Part shown: piece by piece, positions 30,536 to 39,133 of the stretch | How positions within the stretch are numbered: position 1 is the first letter of the stretch | Layout of the letters: every line of letters starts with the position of its first letter | Assembly (NCBI RefSeq): GCF_023716665.1 | Contig: NZ_CP071859.1 | Coordinates: 1,054,001-1,118,000 of the forward strand | Length of the DNA stretch: 64,000 nt | From: Vibrio sp. SCSIO 43135 | GTDB lineage: Bacteria > Pseudomonadota > Gammaproteobacteria > Enterobacterales > Vibrionaceae | Direction of reading: 5' to 3' | Notes under the pieces: generated by a model | The model's input: only the letters and a program-made list of their open reading frames with translations | Databases searched by the model: none | What the model was told of the DNA's origin: nothing | Made by a program: the position numbers and the translations under genes

Positions 30536-31227
30536 TAAGCGTTTCCATTGTGTGCTTTAGGGGACACTTTGATTCTCGCCATGATCCATTTTGCGATGAT
30601 AGGGAAAACACCGAGTAGGGCAAAAGAGATCAACACTGTTGGCGAAACAATACCTGATAGGCTGTCAATTTGGGCTAGTTGAGTACCAGCATTTAGATAA
30701 ACTGCTGTGCCGGGTAGCATACCTAGCTGACTAACCAAGTAGAAGCGGCTAGTACTAATTGGGCTTAAGCCCATTAAAAGGTTAATCAAAAAGAAAGGGA
30801 ATACGGGAATAAGTCTTAACGAAAATAGATAAAATGCGCCGTCTTTCTCTACACCATTGTTGATGACTTGTAGCTTCTCGCCAAACTTATTTTGTACCCA
30901 GTCACGCAATAGGTAACGTGAGCTTAAAAACGCGAGGGTAGCACCAATGGTACTGGCAAATGAAACCAGCAGTAGACTGGTCCAAAAACCGAATAATGCA
31001 GCGCCTAGCAGTGTGACGACAGCAGCTCCTGGAATTGAAAAAGCGGTGATGGCGACGTAAGCCAGAAAGTAGCTGATTGCTGCAATGAGGAAGTTTTGCT
31101 CAATAAAGCTACCTAAAGCTTCTTGCTGTGCTTTAGCGTTTTCAAGCGTGAAGTATTGACCAAAATTCATGGCCAAAATAATAATCAGTGCGACGAATAC
31201 CACGCCAAATACTAGCTTTTTGTTCAT
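30535..31227 (-). CDS. TVP38/TMEM64-family (DedA-like) inner-membrane protein
   Basis: Membrane protein of 230 residues. Hydrophobic segments are at about 5-22, 45-90, 150-170 and 190-212. The VTT-domain core is recognisable: SIPGAAVVTLLGAALFG, and RLIPVFPFFLINLLMGLSPIS with the conserved arginine and prolines. VTT/DedA proteins are implicated in lipid scrambling; a direct role here is inference. It is first in a two-gene operon with the DUF2007 protein. Confidence 0.85.
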   Translation of the reverse strand: MNKKLVFGVVFVALIIILAMNFGQYFTLENAKAQQEALGSFIEQNFLIAAISYFLAYVAITAFSIPGAAVVTLLGAALFGFWTSLLLVSFASTIGATLAFLSSRYLLRDWVQNKFGEKLQVINNGVEKDGAFYLFSLRLIPVFPFFLINLLMGLSPISTSRFYLVSQLGMLPGTAVYLNAGTQLAQIDSLSGIVSPTVLISFALLGVFPIIAKWIMARIKVSPKAHNGNA

Positions 31228-31397
31228 TTTTTATTCTCCGACCTAAAGATACGTTGGCCGCTCTACCTGCTATGTCTTCTTAGTATAAAAGTAGATAAAG
31301 TACTTGCAGAGAGATTGGTGGCGAATTCTCGCCTAGTATCAAGAAACTGTTTGAATTAAGACAGGTTAAGTGGAAAGAAAATTTCAGCAGATACAAA

Positions 31398-31420
31398 AAA
31401 CCGGCACAGAGTGCCGGTTC
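31398..31420 (-). terminator. tfoY terminator
   Basis: On the minus strand AACCGGCAC pairs with GTGCCGGTT around TCT, followed by T-residues. It lies just after the tfoY stop. Confidence 0.88.
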
Positions 31421-31437
31421 TTTGAACTTTTCTTGGG

Positions 31438-32028
31438 TTAGCAGAGTCGATTAGCCAACTCTTCACGACGCGATTGTGGAATGACTGACCAATGAGTCCC
31501 CTTAATTGCCCCTTCAAGTGCCCATAGAAGCTCTAAACCAACATCCGAAGTATGGGACTGCTTAATGGCTTTAAATGCTTCTACCGCGCCAGCTTCTTCC
31601 AATTGCTCAACAGACTCGATTCCTGCCTTCTTGAGCATCCTTTCGGTCGCTAGTCTTAGGTTTGGAAGATCTTTTAGTCGATTCGGTTTCGACTGAGCTT
31701 GAGACTCTTTTTCAACCTTTGCTGCTTTAAGAGCTGCAATGGCCTCATCGAGCGTAGCTTTTGGGTTTGCCTGCCAATCGTCTGGCAATGCGAAGTATTT
31801 TGTAACGACAGGGAATCCACGTTTCTTATATACATAAGGCTCGTAGCCTTGTCCTTTGTATTTTTTTGCGGCTGAATCGTCTGCTCGGATGTGCAACTTA
31901 TCATTTACAACAAGAGCGAACATTGTCTCGTCAACAAAGATGCCGAAACCGCCAAACATTGAACGGGATTTTACACGGCCTAGTTGTTCAAACAGCCGCA
32001 TTGAGTCTTTTAGTACTGGTTTGTCCAT
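31438..32028 (-). CDS. tfoY: TfoY (Sxy/TfoX-family regulator)
   Basis: Regulator of the Sxy/TfoX family; in V. cholerae TfoY controls motility and type VI secretion rather than chitin-induced competence. The protein has 196 residues from ATG 32028; an upstream TTG at 32064 lacks a ribosome site and would add 12 residues. The N-terminal domain has [30 protein letters not shown]. The C-terminal domain has [25 protein letters not shown]. TfoY rather than TfoX is chosen because the gene follows a Vc2-type cyclic-di-GMP riboswitch and is next to purR, torD and torR, as VC1722 is. Confidence 0.85.
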   Translation of the reverse strand: MDKPVLKDSMRLFEQLGRVKSRSMFGGFGIFVDETMFALVVNDKLHIRADDSAAKKYKGQGYEPYVYKKRGFPVVTKYFALPDDWQANPKATLDEAIAALKAAKVEKESQAQSKPNRLKDLPNLRLATERMLKKAGIESVEQLEEAGAVEAFKAIKQSHTSDVGLELLWALEGAIKGTHWSVIPQSRREELANRLC

Positions 32029-32136
32029 GCTGTATATTCTCGGTGTATGTGAATACGCCACCAAATCAGGTCCGAGAGGTTAGCAAAAAAATGCAGAAAC
32101 TGTGTCAGTAAGGAGTAAAGTTGTGTATGCATAGTT

Positions 32137-32228
32137 TGCCATCGGCAACCCCGCTACCATAGCAAGTAAATGCCGTAGGCCGGAAGCTTTGCGTCCCAAA
32201 CTTTCGAATGGTTTGCCCTGTGCGTGAC
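32137..32228 (-). promoter_or_regulatory. Cyclic-di-GMP-I (GEMM) riboswitch, Vc2 type, controlling tfoY
   Basis: Read on the minus strand, the segment starts with CACGCACAGGGCAAACC, then a CCATTC-GAAA-GTTTGG hairpin with the GAAA tetraloop, then GGACGCAAAGC and TTCCGGCCTA. It ends TATGGTAGCGGGGTTGCCGATGG. These are the conserved blocks of class I cyclic-di-GMP riboswitches, and long runs are identical to the Vc2 RNA as I recall it. The start of tfoY lies about 110 bases downstream. No U-tract terminator is clear in between, so a translational or processing-type switch is more likely. Confidence 0.92.
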
Positions 32229-32375
32229 TTCTAATTCAAGAGTAATTAAAAATCTGAATAAGTATCACATTTGGATGTTGCAAATGTGATATGTGTTCCA
32301 TAAATAAGACTAAGCTATGCGCCTTGCGTATCTCTGAACTACCACGTAAAGCACATAGGTTATTAATCTTGCTAA

Positions 32376-33383
32376 CTATTTAGTCAGGTCTTTTACGGTA
32401 CTACGCTCAACAATCTCTGGATGCATTTCAAAGACACGCTTTTCGTGTTCTTTGTCTTTAATGCGCTCTAGCAAGATCTCAAAGGCATTTTTACCCACGC
32501 GACGTTTCGGTTGGTGGACCGTTGTTAGCGGAGGAGAGAAGTACTCAGCAAGTTCGATATTGTCGTAACCAATAACAGACATATCTTCTGGTACTCGAAT
32601 CCCTTTTTGTTGTAGACGGCTCATCAAGCCAAACGCCATGGTGTCATTGAAACAGAATACGGCAGTTGGTTTGTGGTCCATTGCTGCAATTTTATCTGCG
32701 GCAAGCACAGCGGTATCACACTCAAAGTTACCTTCTAAGATCCAATCTTCGTTAACCGATAGATTGGCTTCACCTAAAGCACGTTTGAATCCTTGGATAC
32801 GTTCTTGGCAGGCTGCTTTCTCAAAGTGGCCACTTAGGCAAGCAATGTCTGTGTGACCACGATCGATAAGGTACTTAGTGGCTAAGTAGCCACCTTCTTC
32901 CGAATTATCGATAATTTTATCGGCTTGAGAGCTTTCAGGGCCCCAGTCCATGATTACTTTTGGAATGTCGGCATGTCGATCCAACATTTCTAGTAGCTCT
33001 TCAGTTAAGTCAGAACACATGACCAAAATACCATCTACGCGCTTTTCAGCTAGCATGCGGATATAGTCACGCTGCTTTTCGTAAATACCACCGGTGTTAC
33101 ACAAAATGAGCGTGTAGCCTTGGCGGTAACAGTAGCTTTCAACACCATCGATTACTTCCGAGAAGAATAGGTTAGTTGATTGAGTTACTAACATGCCGAT
33201 GGTACGGGTCGTATTACATTTCAAGCTACGAGCAACGGCACTTGGAGCGTAGTTAAGCTCTTTAACTGCTTCCATCACTTTTTCTTGGGTTGCTTCAGCA
33301 ACAAAGCGAGTTTTGTTGATTACATGGGAAACAGTGGTAGTTGATACGCCAGCTAAGCGAGCAACATCTTTAATTGTGGCCAT
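32376..33383 (-). CDS. purR: Purine repressor PurR (LacI family)
   Basis: Represses purine and related nucleotide genes when bound to hypoxanthine or guanine. The protein has 335 residues from ATG 33383; the N-terminus [32 protein letters not shown] is nearly the E. coli PurR DNA-binding domain, with the hinge SAVARSLK. The effector domain (from about 60) has [19 protein letters not shown] and SVIGYDN as in PurR. A longer reading from 33449 would add 22 residues without family support. A PurR-box-like site lies upstream at 33553. Confidence 0.93.
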   Translation of the reverse strand: MATIKDVARLAGVSTTTVSHVINKTRFVAEATQEKVMEAVKELNYAPSAVARSLKCNTTRTIGMLVTQSTNLFFSEVIDGVESYCYRQGYTLILCNTGGIYEKQRDYIRMLAEKRVDGILVMCSDLTEELLEMLDRHADIPKVIMDWGPESSQADKIIDNSEEGGYLATKYLIDRGHTDIACLSGHFEKAACQERIQGFKRALGEANLSVNEDWILEGNFECDTAVLAADKIAAMDHKPTAVFCFNDTMAFGLMSRLQQKGIRVPEDMSVIGYDNIELAEYFSPPLTTVHQPKRRVGKNAFEILLERIKDKEHEKRVFEMHPEIVERSTVKDLTK

Positions 33384-33498
33384 AAGGTTCTGTCCTATTG
33401 AGAACTGCTGCATATACTGGCTTACCCCTTGGCTCACCGCAGCAATCATTATTGTCAGCTCCTAGTTAATGGTTACATCAAAGTAGTAAAAACACAAA

Positions 33499-33519
33499 AA
33501 CCGCTTTTAGCCAGCGGTT
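33499..33519 (-). terminator. Terminator-like hairpin in the purR leader
   Basis: On the minus strand AACCGC pairs with GCGGTT around a 9-base loop, and TTTTTGTGTTTTT follows. It lies between the PurR-box-like site at 33553-33570 and the purR start. It could be a second torD terminator or an attenuator in the purR transcript. Confidence 0.5.
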
Positions 33520-33552
33520 CGTATTTCTACCCAGGAAACTGAGTCAATTTCA

Positions 33553-33570
33553 TTTTTAATCGTTTGCGGT
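33553..33570 (-). promoter_or_regulatory. Candidate PurR operator upstream of purR
   Basis: The minus strand reads CCGCAAACGATTAAAA. It matches all eight core bases of the PurR pattern GCAA-N-CG-N-TT, while the outer right half is degenerate. Autoregulation of purR is known in E. coli. Confidence 0.5.
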
Positions 33571-33605
33571 CACGATTCTAGACCTCAAACGTGGCGCAAG
33601 CAATG

Positions 33606-33650
33606 AAAAAACCGTCAATAGCAGTGATCTATCACTACAATTGACGATTT
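33606..33650 (-). terminator. torD terminator
   Basis: CGTCAATAGCAGTGAT (33613-33628) and ATCACTACAATTGACG (33631-33646) form a long stem with a 2-base gap and two internal mismatches. On the minus strand it is followed by GGTTTTTTC. Confidence 0.85.
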
Positions 33651-33675
33651 TGTCGCTAGCTAGGGAGTGGTGAAA

Positions 33676-34323
33676 TTACTCGCCGGCGAGGTAGTGGCAA
33701 TCTAGCTCTAGGAAAGACACTAATAGAGATGCTACCGCAGCGTAGAAGCCGAATTCATCGAGTGACTGACACTTGGTCGAAAATTGTGGAACCCAAGAAA
33801 GGATCTTTTCTCGGATGAACTTTTCTTGTTCGAGCAGTGCATCATCAAGGTGCTGTTCTTGTTCAAGCTCGTTAGAGCGAATAATCAAGTTACCAAGGAA
33901 GTCTAATTCGATCGCAATGTGATCTGCTGGCTCGTTAAGTGAAGCGCTGACAGCAATACTATGTTCAGCCATTAATGCCGCCATTTCTTTGGCTGGCTCG
34001 TCATTCAATAGACCCGATTTGCCGATGTACATAGACGCATAAGGCAAAGCGGATTCTTTGTCTGATTTCAAAAATAGGTCGCAGAAATCTGCAGAGAGCT
34101 CTAATTGTGCGTCTTCACGGTCATTTAGACGATTGAGCGCGTCAGTCATCTTGTCGATAGACGGTTTTAGAGTTTCATTTTCACCAAGCCCAGCGAGGAA
34201 GGAGCGAATTTCTGGGGTTTGATACTGTTCAATATCCGTTTCGGTCAGTTCCTTAGCAAACAAGCTAGATAGCCACCAGTATATTTCAGCTCTTTTTTCG
34301 TTAAATGCTTTTGTTTCTTGCAT
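33676..34323 (-). CDS. torD: TorD-family chaperone for molybdoenzymes
   Basis: Cytoplasmic chaperone of 215 residues that readies TMAO reductase (TorA) for cofactor insertion and Tat export. It is all-helical and acidic, and has the family landmarks [15 protein letters not shown] near the N-terminus, [17 protein letters not shown] and [17 protein letters not shown]. The reductase genes torC and torA are not next to it. It is divergent from torR, with tor-box-like repeats between. Confidence 0.88.
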   Translation of the reverse strand: MQETKAFNEKRAEIYWWLSSLFAKELTETDIEQYQTPEIRSFLAGLGENETLKPSIDKMTDALNRLNDREDAQLELSADFCDLFLKSDKESALPYASMYIGKSGLLNDEPAKEMAALMAEHSIAVSASLNEPADHIAIELDFLGNLIIRSNELEQEQHLDDALLEQEKFIREKILSWVPQFSTKCQSLDEFGFYAAVASLLVSFLELDCHYLAGE

Positions 34324-34367
34324 TGTTTTAGCTCCAATTCGAGGTATGTCTTTAGTTTAACTAATAA

Positions 34368-34517
34368 AGATGAATAGCGGTAACTACATGTGTGAATAAA
34401 AATAGAGAGATATAGTGAGATATGAATAGCGAGTCTAAGGTTGTTTTGAATCAATAAAAAATCACCTTTCTTACTTTTGAAGTAGCATTTTCTAGAATTG
34501 TTACTGATTATGAATAG
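34368..34517. promoter_or_regulatory. Three tor-box-like repeats between torD and torR
   Basis: AGATGAATAG at 34368-34377, ATATGAATAG at 34420-34429 and TTATGAATAG at 34508-34517 share the core ATGAATAG. The middle copy differs by one base from ATATGAACAG, the complement of the E. coli tor box CTGTTCATAT bound by TorR. All three are in the same orientation. TorR control of torD and of itself is therefore likely but not proven. Confidence 0.55.
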
Positions 34518-34563
34518 AATAGTGTTGTTAAAGTTAACCTGAAATCAAGATTAAGTGGTCTAG

Positions 34564-35277
34564 ATGAGCTATCACGTATTAGTTGTAGAAGATGATGCTG
34601 TTACTCGCAGCAAGCTAGTGGGATACTTTCAAAATGAAGGTTACACCGTTAGTGAAGCCGAAGATGGCGTGCAAATGCGAGAAGCGTTGGAAGAAAACTC
34701 TGTCGACTTAGTGATGTTGGACATCAATTTGCCGGGTGGTGATGGATTGATGCTGACAAGAGAGTTACGTAGCCAGTCAGATATTGGAATCATTCTGGTG
34801 ACAGGGCGCACGGATAGCATAGACAAAATTGTTGGGCTCGAAATGGGCGCCGACGATTACGTTACTAAACCTTTTGAACTGCGCGAACTGTTGGTTCGTG
34901 TGAAAAACCTGCTGTGGCGAATTTCAGCCGCTCGCAATGTGTCGCCTGTGGTGGAAACTCATGACAAAAACAGCAATGTCGTTCGCTTCGGTGAGTGGAC
35001 GTTTGACACTCAGCGCCGCGCATTGAGCAGAAATGGTGAGCCGGTTAAGCTCACTAAAGCAGAATATGAGTTGCTGGTGGCGTTGTCGTCACACCCAAAT
35101 CAGGTGCTAAGTAGAGAACGTATTCTGAATATGATCAGCCACCGAGTCGATGCGCCAAACGACCGTACTATCGATGTACTTATTCGTCGAATGCGCGCCA
35201 AGATGGAGTTCGACCCAAAGAATCCACAAATATTTGTGACTGTGCACGGTGAAGGTTATATGTTTGCTGGTGACTAA
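34564..35277 (+). CDS. torR: TorR response regulator (OmpR family)
   Basis: Response regulator of the TMAO respiration system. The protein has 237 residues. The receiver domain has acidic E9-D10-D11, the phospho-acceptor Asp53 in VMLDINLPG, the threonine in TGRTDS and the lysine in VTKPFEL. The C-terminal winged helix (about 145-237) has the OmpR-type RIMISHRVDAPNDRTIDVLIRRMRAK-like pattern. The gene order torD/torR matches V. cholerae. The sensor kinase TorS is not adjacent. Confidence 0.92.
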   Translation: MSYHVLVVEDDAVTRSKLVGYFQNEGYTVSEAEDGVQMREALEENSVDLVMLDINLPGGDGLMLTRELRSQSDIGIILVTGRTDSIDKIVGLEMGADDYVTKPFELRELLVRVKNLLWRISAARNVSPVVETHDKNSNVVRFGEWTFDTQRRALSRNGEPVKLTKAEYELLVALSSHPNQVLSRERILNMISHRVDAPNDRTIDVLIRRMRAKMEFDPKNPQIFVTVHGEGYMFAGD

Positions 35278-35310
35278 CGACTGCCTGCTATGTCGTTTGA
35301 GCAATAAAGA

Positions 35311-35340
35311 AAAGCCGAAGTGATGACTTCGGCTTTTTAA
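35311..35340. terminator. torR terminator (also usable by elyC)
   Basis: AAAGCCGAAGT pairs with ACTTCGGCTTT around loop GATG, with a T-run after and an A-run before. Confidence 0.9.
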
Positions 35341-35374
35341 TATCTATCAGATTAGTGTGCGTTATTATGGCTTA

Positions 35375-36178
35375 CTACAAAGAAGTTTCTTCGGATTGCA
35401 GAGCACGCTCTTCGTAATCTGATGCCATATCTCTTAAGCTCTGCCAGATCAGACCAAGAGTCTCATGCCAGTAACGTTCAGTTTGCTCAAGGTAGACCGC
35501 TCTAGGGGTGTACTTTTCCCATGGCTGAGTAATGTTACTGTGAGCAAGGTAGTTTGTCGGCGCAGGAAGAGGCTTGATCCCAGCAGAATTAAACTCGTTC
35601 AAAGCGCGTTTCATGTGACTGGCGGATGTGACTAGGATTAGACGTTTTTGACCAACAAAAGCAGCGGCTTGTCTGGCTTCTTCCCAGGTGTCTTGCGCGG
35701 TTTCTAGCAAGATAATGTCAGACTTAGACACACCGAGTGCCAAGGCGACTTTTGCCATCATACGAGCATTGCTAAACTCACTGCCACCCGCATAACCGGA
35801 AAGGATGAGTTTAGAGCCTGGGTACATGCGCAGTATACGAATCCCCTCGCTCAATCGCATTAGCGCGGTACGGCTTAGCTCAGAAGTCGGTGGAATTTGG
35901 TCGTCGACTACGTGCCCACTACCAAGCACCATTACGTAGTCAACGGATTCATCAATGGGTAGAAAAGCGGAGTACTGCCTTTCCATTGGCATGAGCAAAC
36001 GTGTTGATACAGGTTGAAAGGCAATCAGGAAAATGCCGATAAAGGAGAAGAGAACAACAAAACATCCTGTTTTTCGTTTTGCGGTAAACATGATGAGCAT
36101 TAAGCCTAAAAAGCCAAGGATTAACATGGCTGGTAACGGCATAAGCATCGATGAAATAATCTTTTTCAGCTCAAACAT
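35375..36178 (-). CDS. elyC: Envelope biogenesis factor ElyC (DUF218/SanA family)
   Basis: Inner-membrane protein of 267 residues needed in E. coli for undecaprenyl-phosphate carrier metabolism and peptidoglycan assembly. Two membrane segments are at about 13-31 and 37-58. The DUF218 domain follows with VDYVMVLGSGHVVDDQIPPTSELSRTALMRLSEGIRI, then KLILSGYAGG, ETAQDTWEEARQA and LVTSASHMKRA. It is divergent from cmoM. Confidence 0.9.
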   Translation of the reverse strand: MFELKKIISSMLMPLPAMLILGFLGLMLIMFTAKRKTGCFVVLFSFIGIFLIAFQPVSTRLLMPMERQYSAFLPIDESVDYVMVLGSGHVVDDQIPPTSELSRTALMRLSEGIRILRMYPGSKLILSGYAGGSEFSNARMMAKVALALGVSKSDIILLETAQDTWEEARQAAAFVGQKRLILVTSASHMKRALNEFNSAGIKPLPAPTNYLAHSNITQPWEKYTPRAVYLEQTERYWHETLGLIWQSLRDMASDYEERALQSEETSL

Positions 36179-36292
36179 ACAGAAATAGTCCGAAAAAACA
36201 CCACTTGATAATAAAAATAAGAGAAACCCTCTTTATTCCTACCATTCCTATGACAGAATAGCAGCACGATTAGCTATGATAACTCAACCACC

Positions 36293-37090
36293 GTGACTGA
36301 AGACCGTAATTTCGACGATATTGCCCACAAATTTGCAAAAAATATTTACGGGTCAGACAAAGGAGAGATCCGCCAAGTCATTGTTTGGGAAGATCTTCAG
36401 CAAATTCTTGAACGCTTGAAGGCTGATGAAAAACCTCTCTCCGTGCTTGATGCTGGTGGTGGTTTGGCACAAATGTCTCAAAAACTTGCTGAGCTCGGAC
36501 ACCAGATTTCATTATGTGATCTATCTTCGGAAATGCTGCAACTAGCCGAGCAGGATATTGCAAAAAACGGTCTACTTGAGCAGTATCGCCTGATCCATTC
36601 GCCTGTCCAAAAGATAGGAGAGCACTTAGATCATGCTGTCGATTTAGTGATGTTTCACGCGGTAATGGAATGGTTAGCTGACCCAAAGCCCGCTTTAGAG
36701 ACGGTACTAGAACAAGTGAAACCAGGCGGTGTCGCTTCGGTCATGTTCTATAACCATCATGGTCTGGTCTACAAGAATGTCATATGTGGCAATATCCCTC
36801 ATGTATTAGAGGGCATGCCACATAGAAAAAGATTTAAACTTCAGCCGCAAAAAGGCTTAAAACCTGAAGAAGTCTATCAATGGATTGAAGATGCCGGGTT
36901 TGAAATTTGCGGCAAGTCGGGAATTCGCTCATTCAGTGACTACATCGGGAATATGCAGTACATGGGTGACTACCAATTAGAAGACGTGTTGGCACTCGAA
37001 AAACAACTATGTAGACAAGAGCCATACCTCTCATTAGGCCGATACATACACGTATGGGCGAAAAAGAAAGAACAACAGGATGAGCAATGA
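36293..37090 (+). CDS. cmoM: tRNA 5-carboxymethoxyuridine methyltransferase CmoM
   Basis: SAM-dependent enzyme that methylates cmo5U34 to mcmo5U in tRNA anticodons. The protein has 265 residues. The GTG start at 36293 gives [28 protein letters not shown], the register of E. coli CmoM (SmtA). SAM motif I is [19 protein letters not shown]. It overlaps mukF by four bases (ATGA) and so leads the mukFEB operon, as in E. coli. The other cmo genes are at 51.5-53.3 kb. Confidence 0.94.
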   Translation: MTEDRNFDDIAHKFAKNIYGSDKGEIRQVIVWEDLQQILERLKADEKPLSVLDAGGGLAQMSQKLAELGHQISLCDLSSEMLQLAEQDIAKNGLLEQYRLIHSPVQKIGEHLDHAVDLVMFHAVMEWLADPKPALETVLEQVKPGGVASVMFYNHHGLVYKNVICGNIPHVLEGMPHRKRFKLQPQKGLKPEEVYQWIEDAGFEICGKSGIRSFSDYIGNMQYMGDYQLEDVLALEKQLCRQEPYLSLGRYIHVWAKKKEQQDEQ

Positions 37091-38424
37091 GTGAGATGAC
37101 TCTCAATGCTGCCGAGCAACCAATTGATGAACTAGTTGGTTGGGTCAAGCAGCATGATTTTTCATTGAACCTCACAACAGAACGACTTGCATTTTTGATT
37201 TCGATTGCGGTTCTGAGTAACGAAAGGTTTGATGAAGAGCTTGGTGAAGGTGAGCTGCATGATGCGTTTACCATCGTCACTCGTTTATTTGAAAACACAG
37301 GTGATGCTTCGGCATTTCGTGCAAACAACGCCATCAATGAAATGGTTAAGCAGCGACTAATCAGCCGCTTCACGAGTGAAGTGACTGATGGTGCAAGCAT
37401 TTATCGTTTATCCCCGCTGGCAATCGGTATTACCGATTATTACGTACGCCACCGTGAATTTTCTAAGTTAAAGCTGTCGATACAGTTGTCTATGGTCGCT
37501 GATGAAATGTCGAAAGCGATTGAAGCTGCACAAAAAGGCGGGACAGCTGGACACTGGAAAAAGAATGTATATGGCGTTCTTAAATATTCGGTAGGTGAGA
37601 TCTTTGATCAAATCGATTTGAACCAGCGAGTGATGGACGAGCAACAGCAATCGGTGAAAGATCAGATTGCTGAACTACTGAACAAAGATTGGCGCGACGC
37701 CATCAATAACTGTGAGGCCTTGCTGTCTGAGACGTCATCGACGCTCAAAGAGCTGCAAGATACCTTACAGGCAGCGGGTGATGAGCTTCAAACACAGATT
37801 TTAGACATTCAAGAAATTGTCTATGGTGATACGGAATTGGATTTCATTGGCGAAACGTTGTTTGCGCTCCAAATGAAGCTCGACCGTATTACAAGCTGGG
37901 GTCAACAAGCTATCGACTTATGGATTGGCTATGACCGCCACGTACACAAGTTTATCCGTACTGCAATTGATATGGATAAAAACCGTGCGTTTAGCCAACG
38001 ATTAAGACAATCCGTTACCGACTACTTTGATACACCTTGGTATCTGACTTACGCAGATGCCGAGCGACTGACCGACCTCCGAGATGAAGCTCTCGTCCTT
38101 AGGGACGATGAAGTAACCGGACAAGTCCCACTTGAAGTGGAATACGAAGAATTTCAACAAGTCAATGATGAGCTCTCTGAGCGAATTGGTGGCATGCTGC
38201 AGCAACATAAGCAGCAGGGCGCACCAATCGATCTAGGTAGCGTTTTGCGTGATTACCTCGCGTCGCACCCTCGAACTCATCACTTTGATTTAGCGCGAAT
38301 TGTTGTCGACCAAGCTGTGCGTTTAGGTTACTCCGAATCTGACTACCAGGCGATTCAACCAGACTGGCAAGCAATCAACGATTTTGGCGCAAAGGTACAA
38401 GCAAATGTCATCGACCGATACTAA
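37087..38424 (+). CDS. mukF: Chromosome partition kleisin MukF
   Basis: Kleisin subunit of the MukBEF condensin. The protein has 445 residues. The N-terminal winged helix (about 1-115) serves dimerisation, a helical bundle follows, and the acidic C-terminus binds MukB. The sequence wording ([47 protein letters not shown]) is close to E. coli. It is coupled at both ends: ATGA with cmoM, and a 20-base overlap with mukE. Confidence 0.96.
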   Translation: MSEMTLNAAEQPIDELVGWVKQHDFSLNLTTERLAFLISIAVLSNERFDEELGEGELHDAFTIVTRLFENTGDASAFRANNAINEMVKQRLISRFTSEVTDGASIYRLSPLAIGITDYYVRHREFSKLKLSIQLSMVADEMSKAIEAAQKGGTAGHWKKNVYGVLKYSVGEIFDQIDLNQRVMDEQQQSVKDQIAELLNKDWRDAINNCEALLSETSSTLKELQDTLQAAGDELQTQILDIQEIVYGDTELDFIGETLFALQMKLDRITSWGQQAIDLWIGYDRHVHKFIRTAIDMDKNRAFSQRLRQSVTDYFDTPWYLTYADAERLTDLRDEALVLRDDEVTGQVPLEVEYEEFQQVNDELSERIGGMLQQHKQQGAPIDLGSVLRDYLASHPRTHHFDLARIVVDQAVRLGYSESDYQAIQPDWQAINDFGAKVQANVIDRY

Positions 38425-39133
38425 TGAATACATGCCAGATAATCTGGTAAAAGCGATCTCTAACCCTCTTTTCCCAGCGTTAGATAGTGCTCTACGTGCA
38501 GGACGTCATATCTCAAGTGAAGACTTAGATAATCACGCTTTGCTGTCTGATTTTGAAACCGACTTGGCTCTGTTTTATCAGCGTTACAACTCCGAATTGG
38601 TGAAAGCACCAGAAGGGTTCTTTTACCTGCGACCTCGCTCAACGTCATTGATAAGCCGCAGTGTGCTATCTGAACTCGACATGTTGGTTGGCAAGGTATT
38701 GTGTTTCTTATACCTAAGCCCCGAGCGTTTGGCTCACGAAGGTATCTTCACTAACCAAGAGCTATACGACGAACTACTTCAGCTGGCTGATGAGAAAAAG
38801 CTCATGAAGCTGGTGACAAACCGTGCGACTGGTTCTGATCTCGACAAAGAAAAACTGTTCGAAAAAGTGCGAACTTCACTTCGTCGTCTACGCCGTCTGG
38901 GCATGATCATCCATATTGGCGAAACGGGCAAATTCCGAATCAGTGAAGCGGTATTCCGCTTCGGTGCTGACGTACGCGTGGGTGATGATATGCGCGAAGC
39001 GCAGCTAAGGCTGATTCGCGACGGTGAAGCGGTAGTTCATACCCAAGAGCCGAGCCAAGGTAGCCTTCTACAAGATAATCAAGACGAAGAAGCGCTGAAC
39101 GAGCAAACAGATTTAGAAGAAGGTGAAGCATGA
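38405..39133 (+). CDS. mukE: Chromosome partition protein MukE
   Basis: KITE-type winged-helix partner of MukF. The protein has 242 residues from ATG 38405, giving [36 protein letters not shown] as in E. coli. An in-frame TTG at 38384 would add seven residues. AAGG lies upstream within the mukF coding region. The C-terminal 25 residues are acidic. It overlaps mukB by four bases (ATGA). Confidence 0.95.
   Translation: MSSTDTNEYMPDNLVKAISNPLFPALDSALRAGRHISSEDLDNHALLSDFETDLALFYQRYNSELVKAPEGFFYLRPRSTSLISRSVLSELDMLVGKVLCFLYLSPERLAHEGIFTNQELYDELLQLADEKKLMKLVTNRATGSDLDKEKLFEKVRTSLRRLRRLGMIIHIGETGKFRISEAVFRFGADVRVGDDMREAQLRLIRDGEAVVHTQEPSQGSLLQDNQDEEALNEQTDLEEGEA

Noticed and set aside
31438..32028. 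Calling this gene tfoX, the chitin-induced competence regulator
   Set aside because: The upstream cyclic-di-GMP riboswitch and the neighbours purR, torD and torR are those of tfoY.
36933..37400. 155-codon minus-strand open frame across cmoM and mukF
   Set aside because: Low-complexity serine-rich translation opposite conserved genes; a shadow frame.
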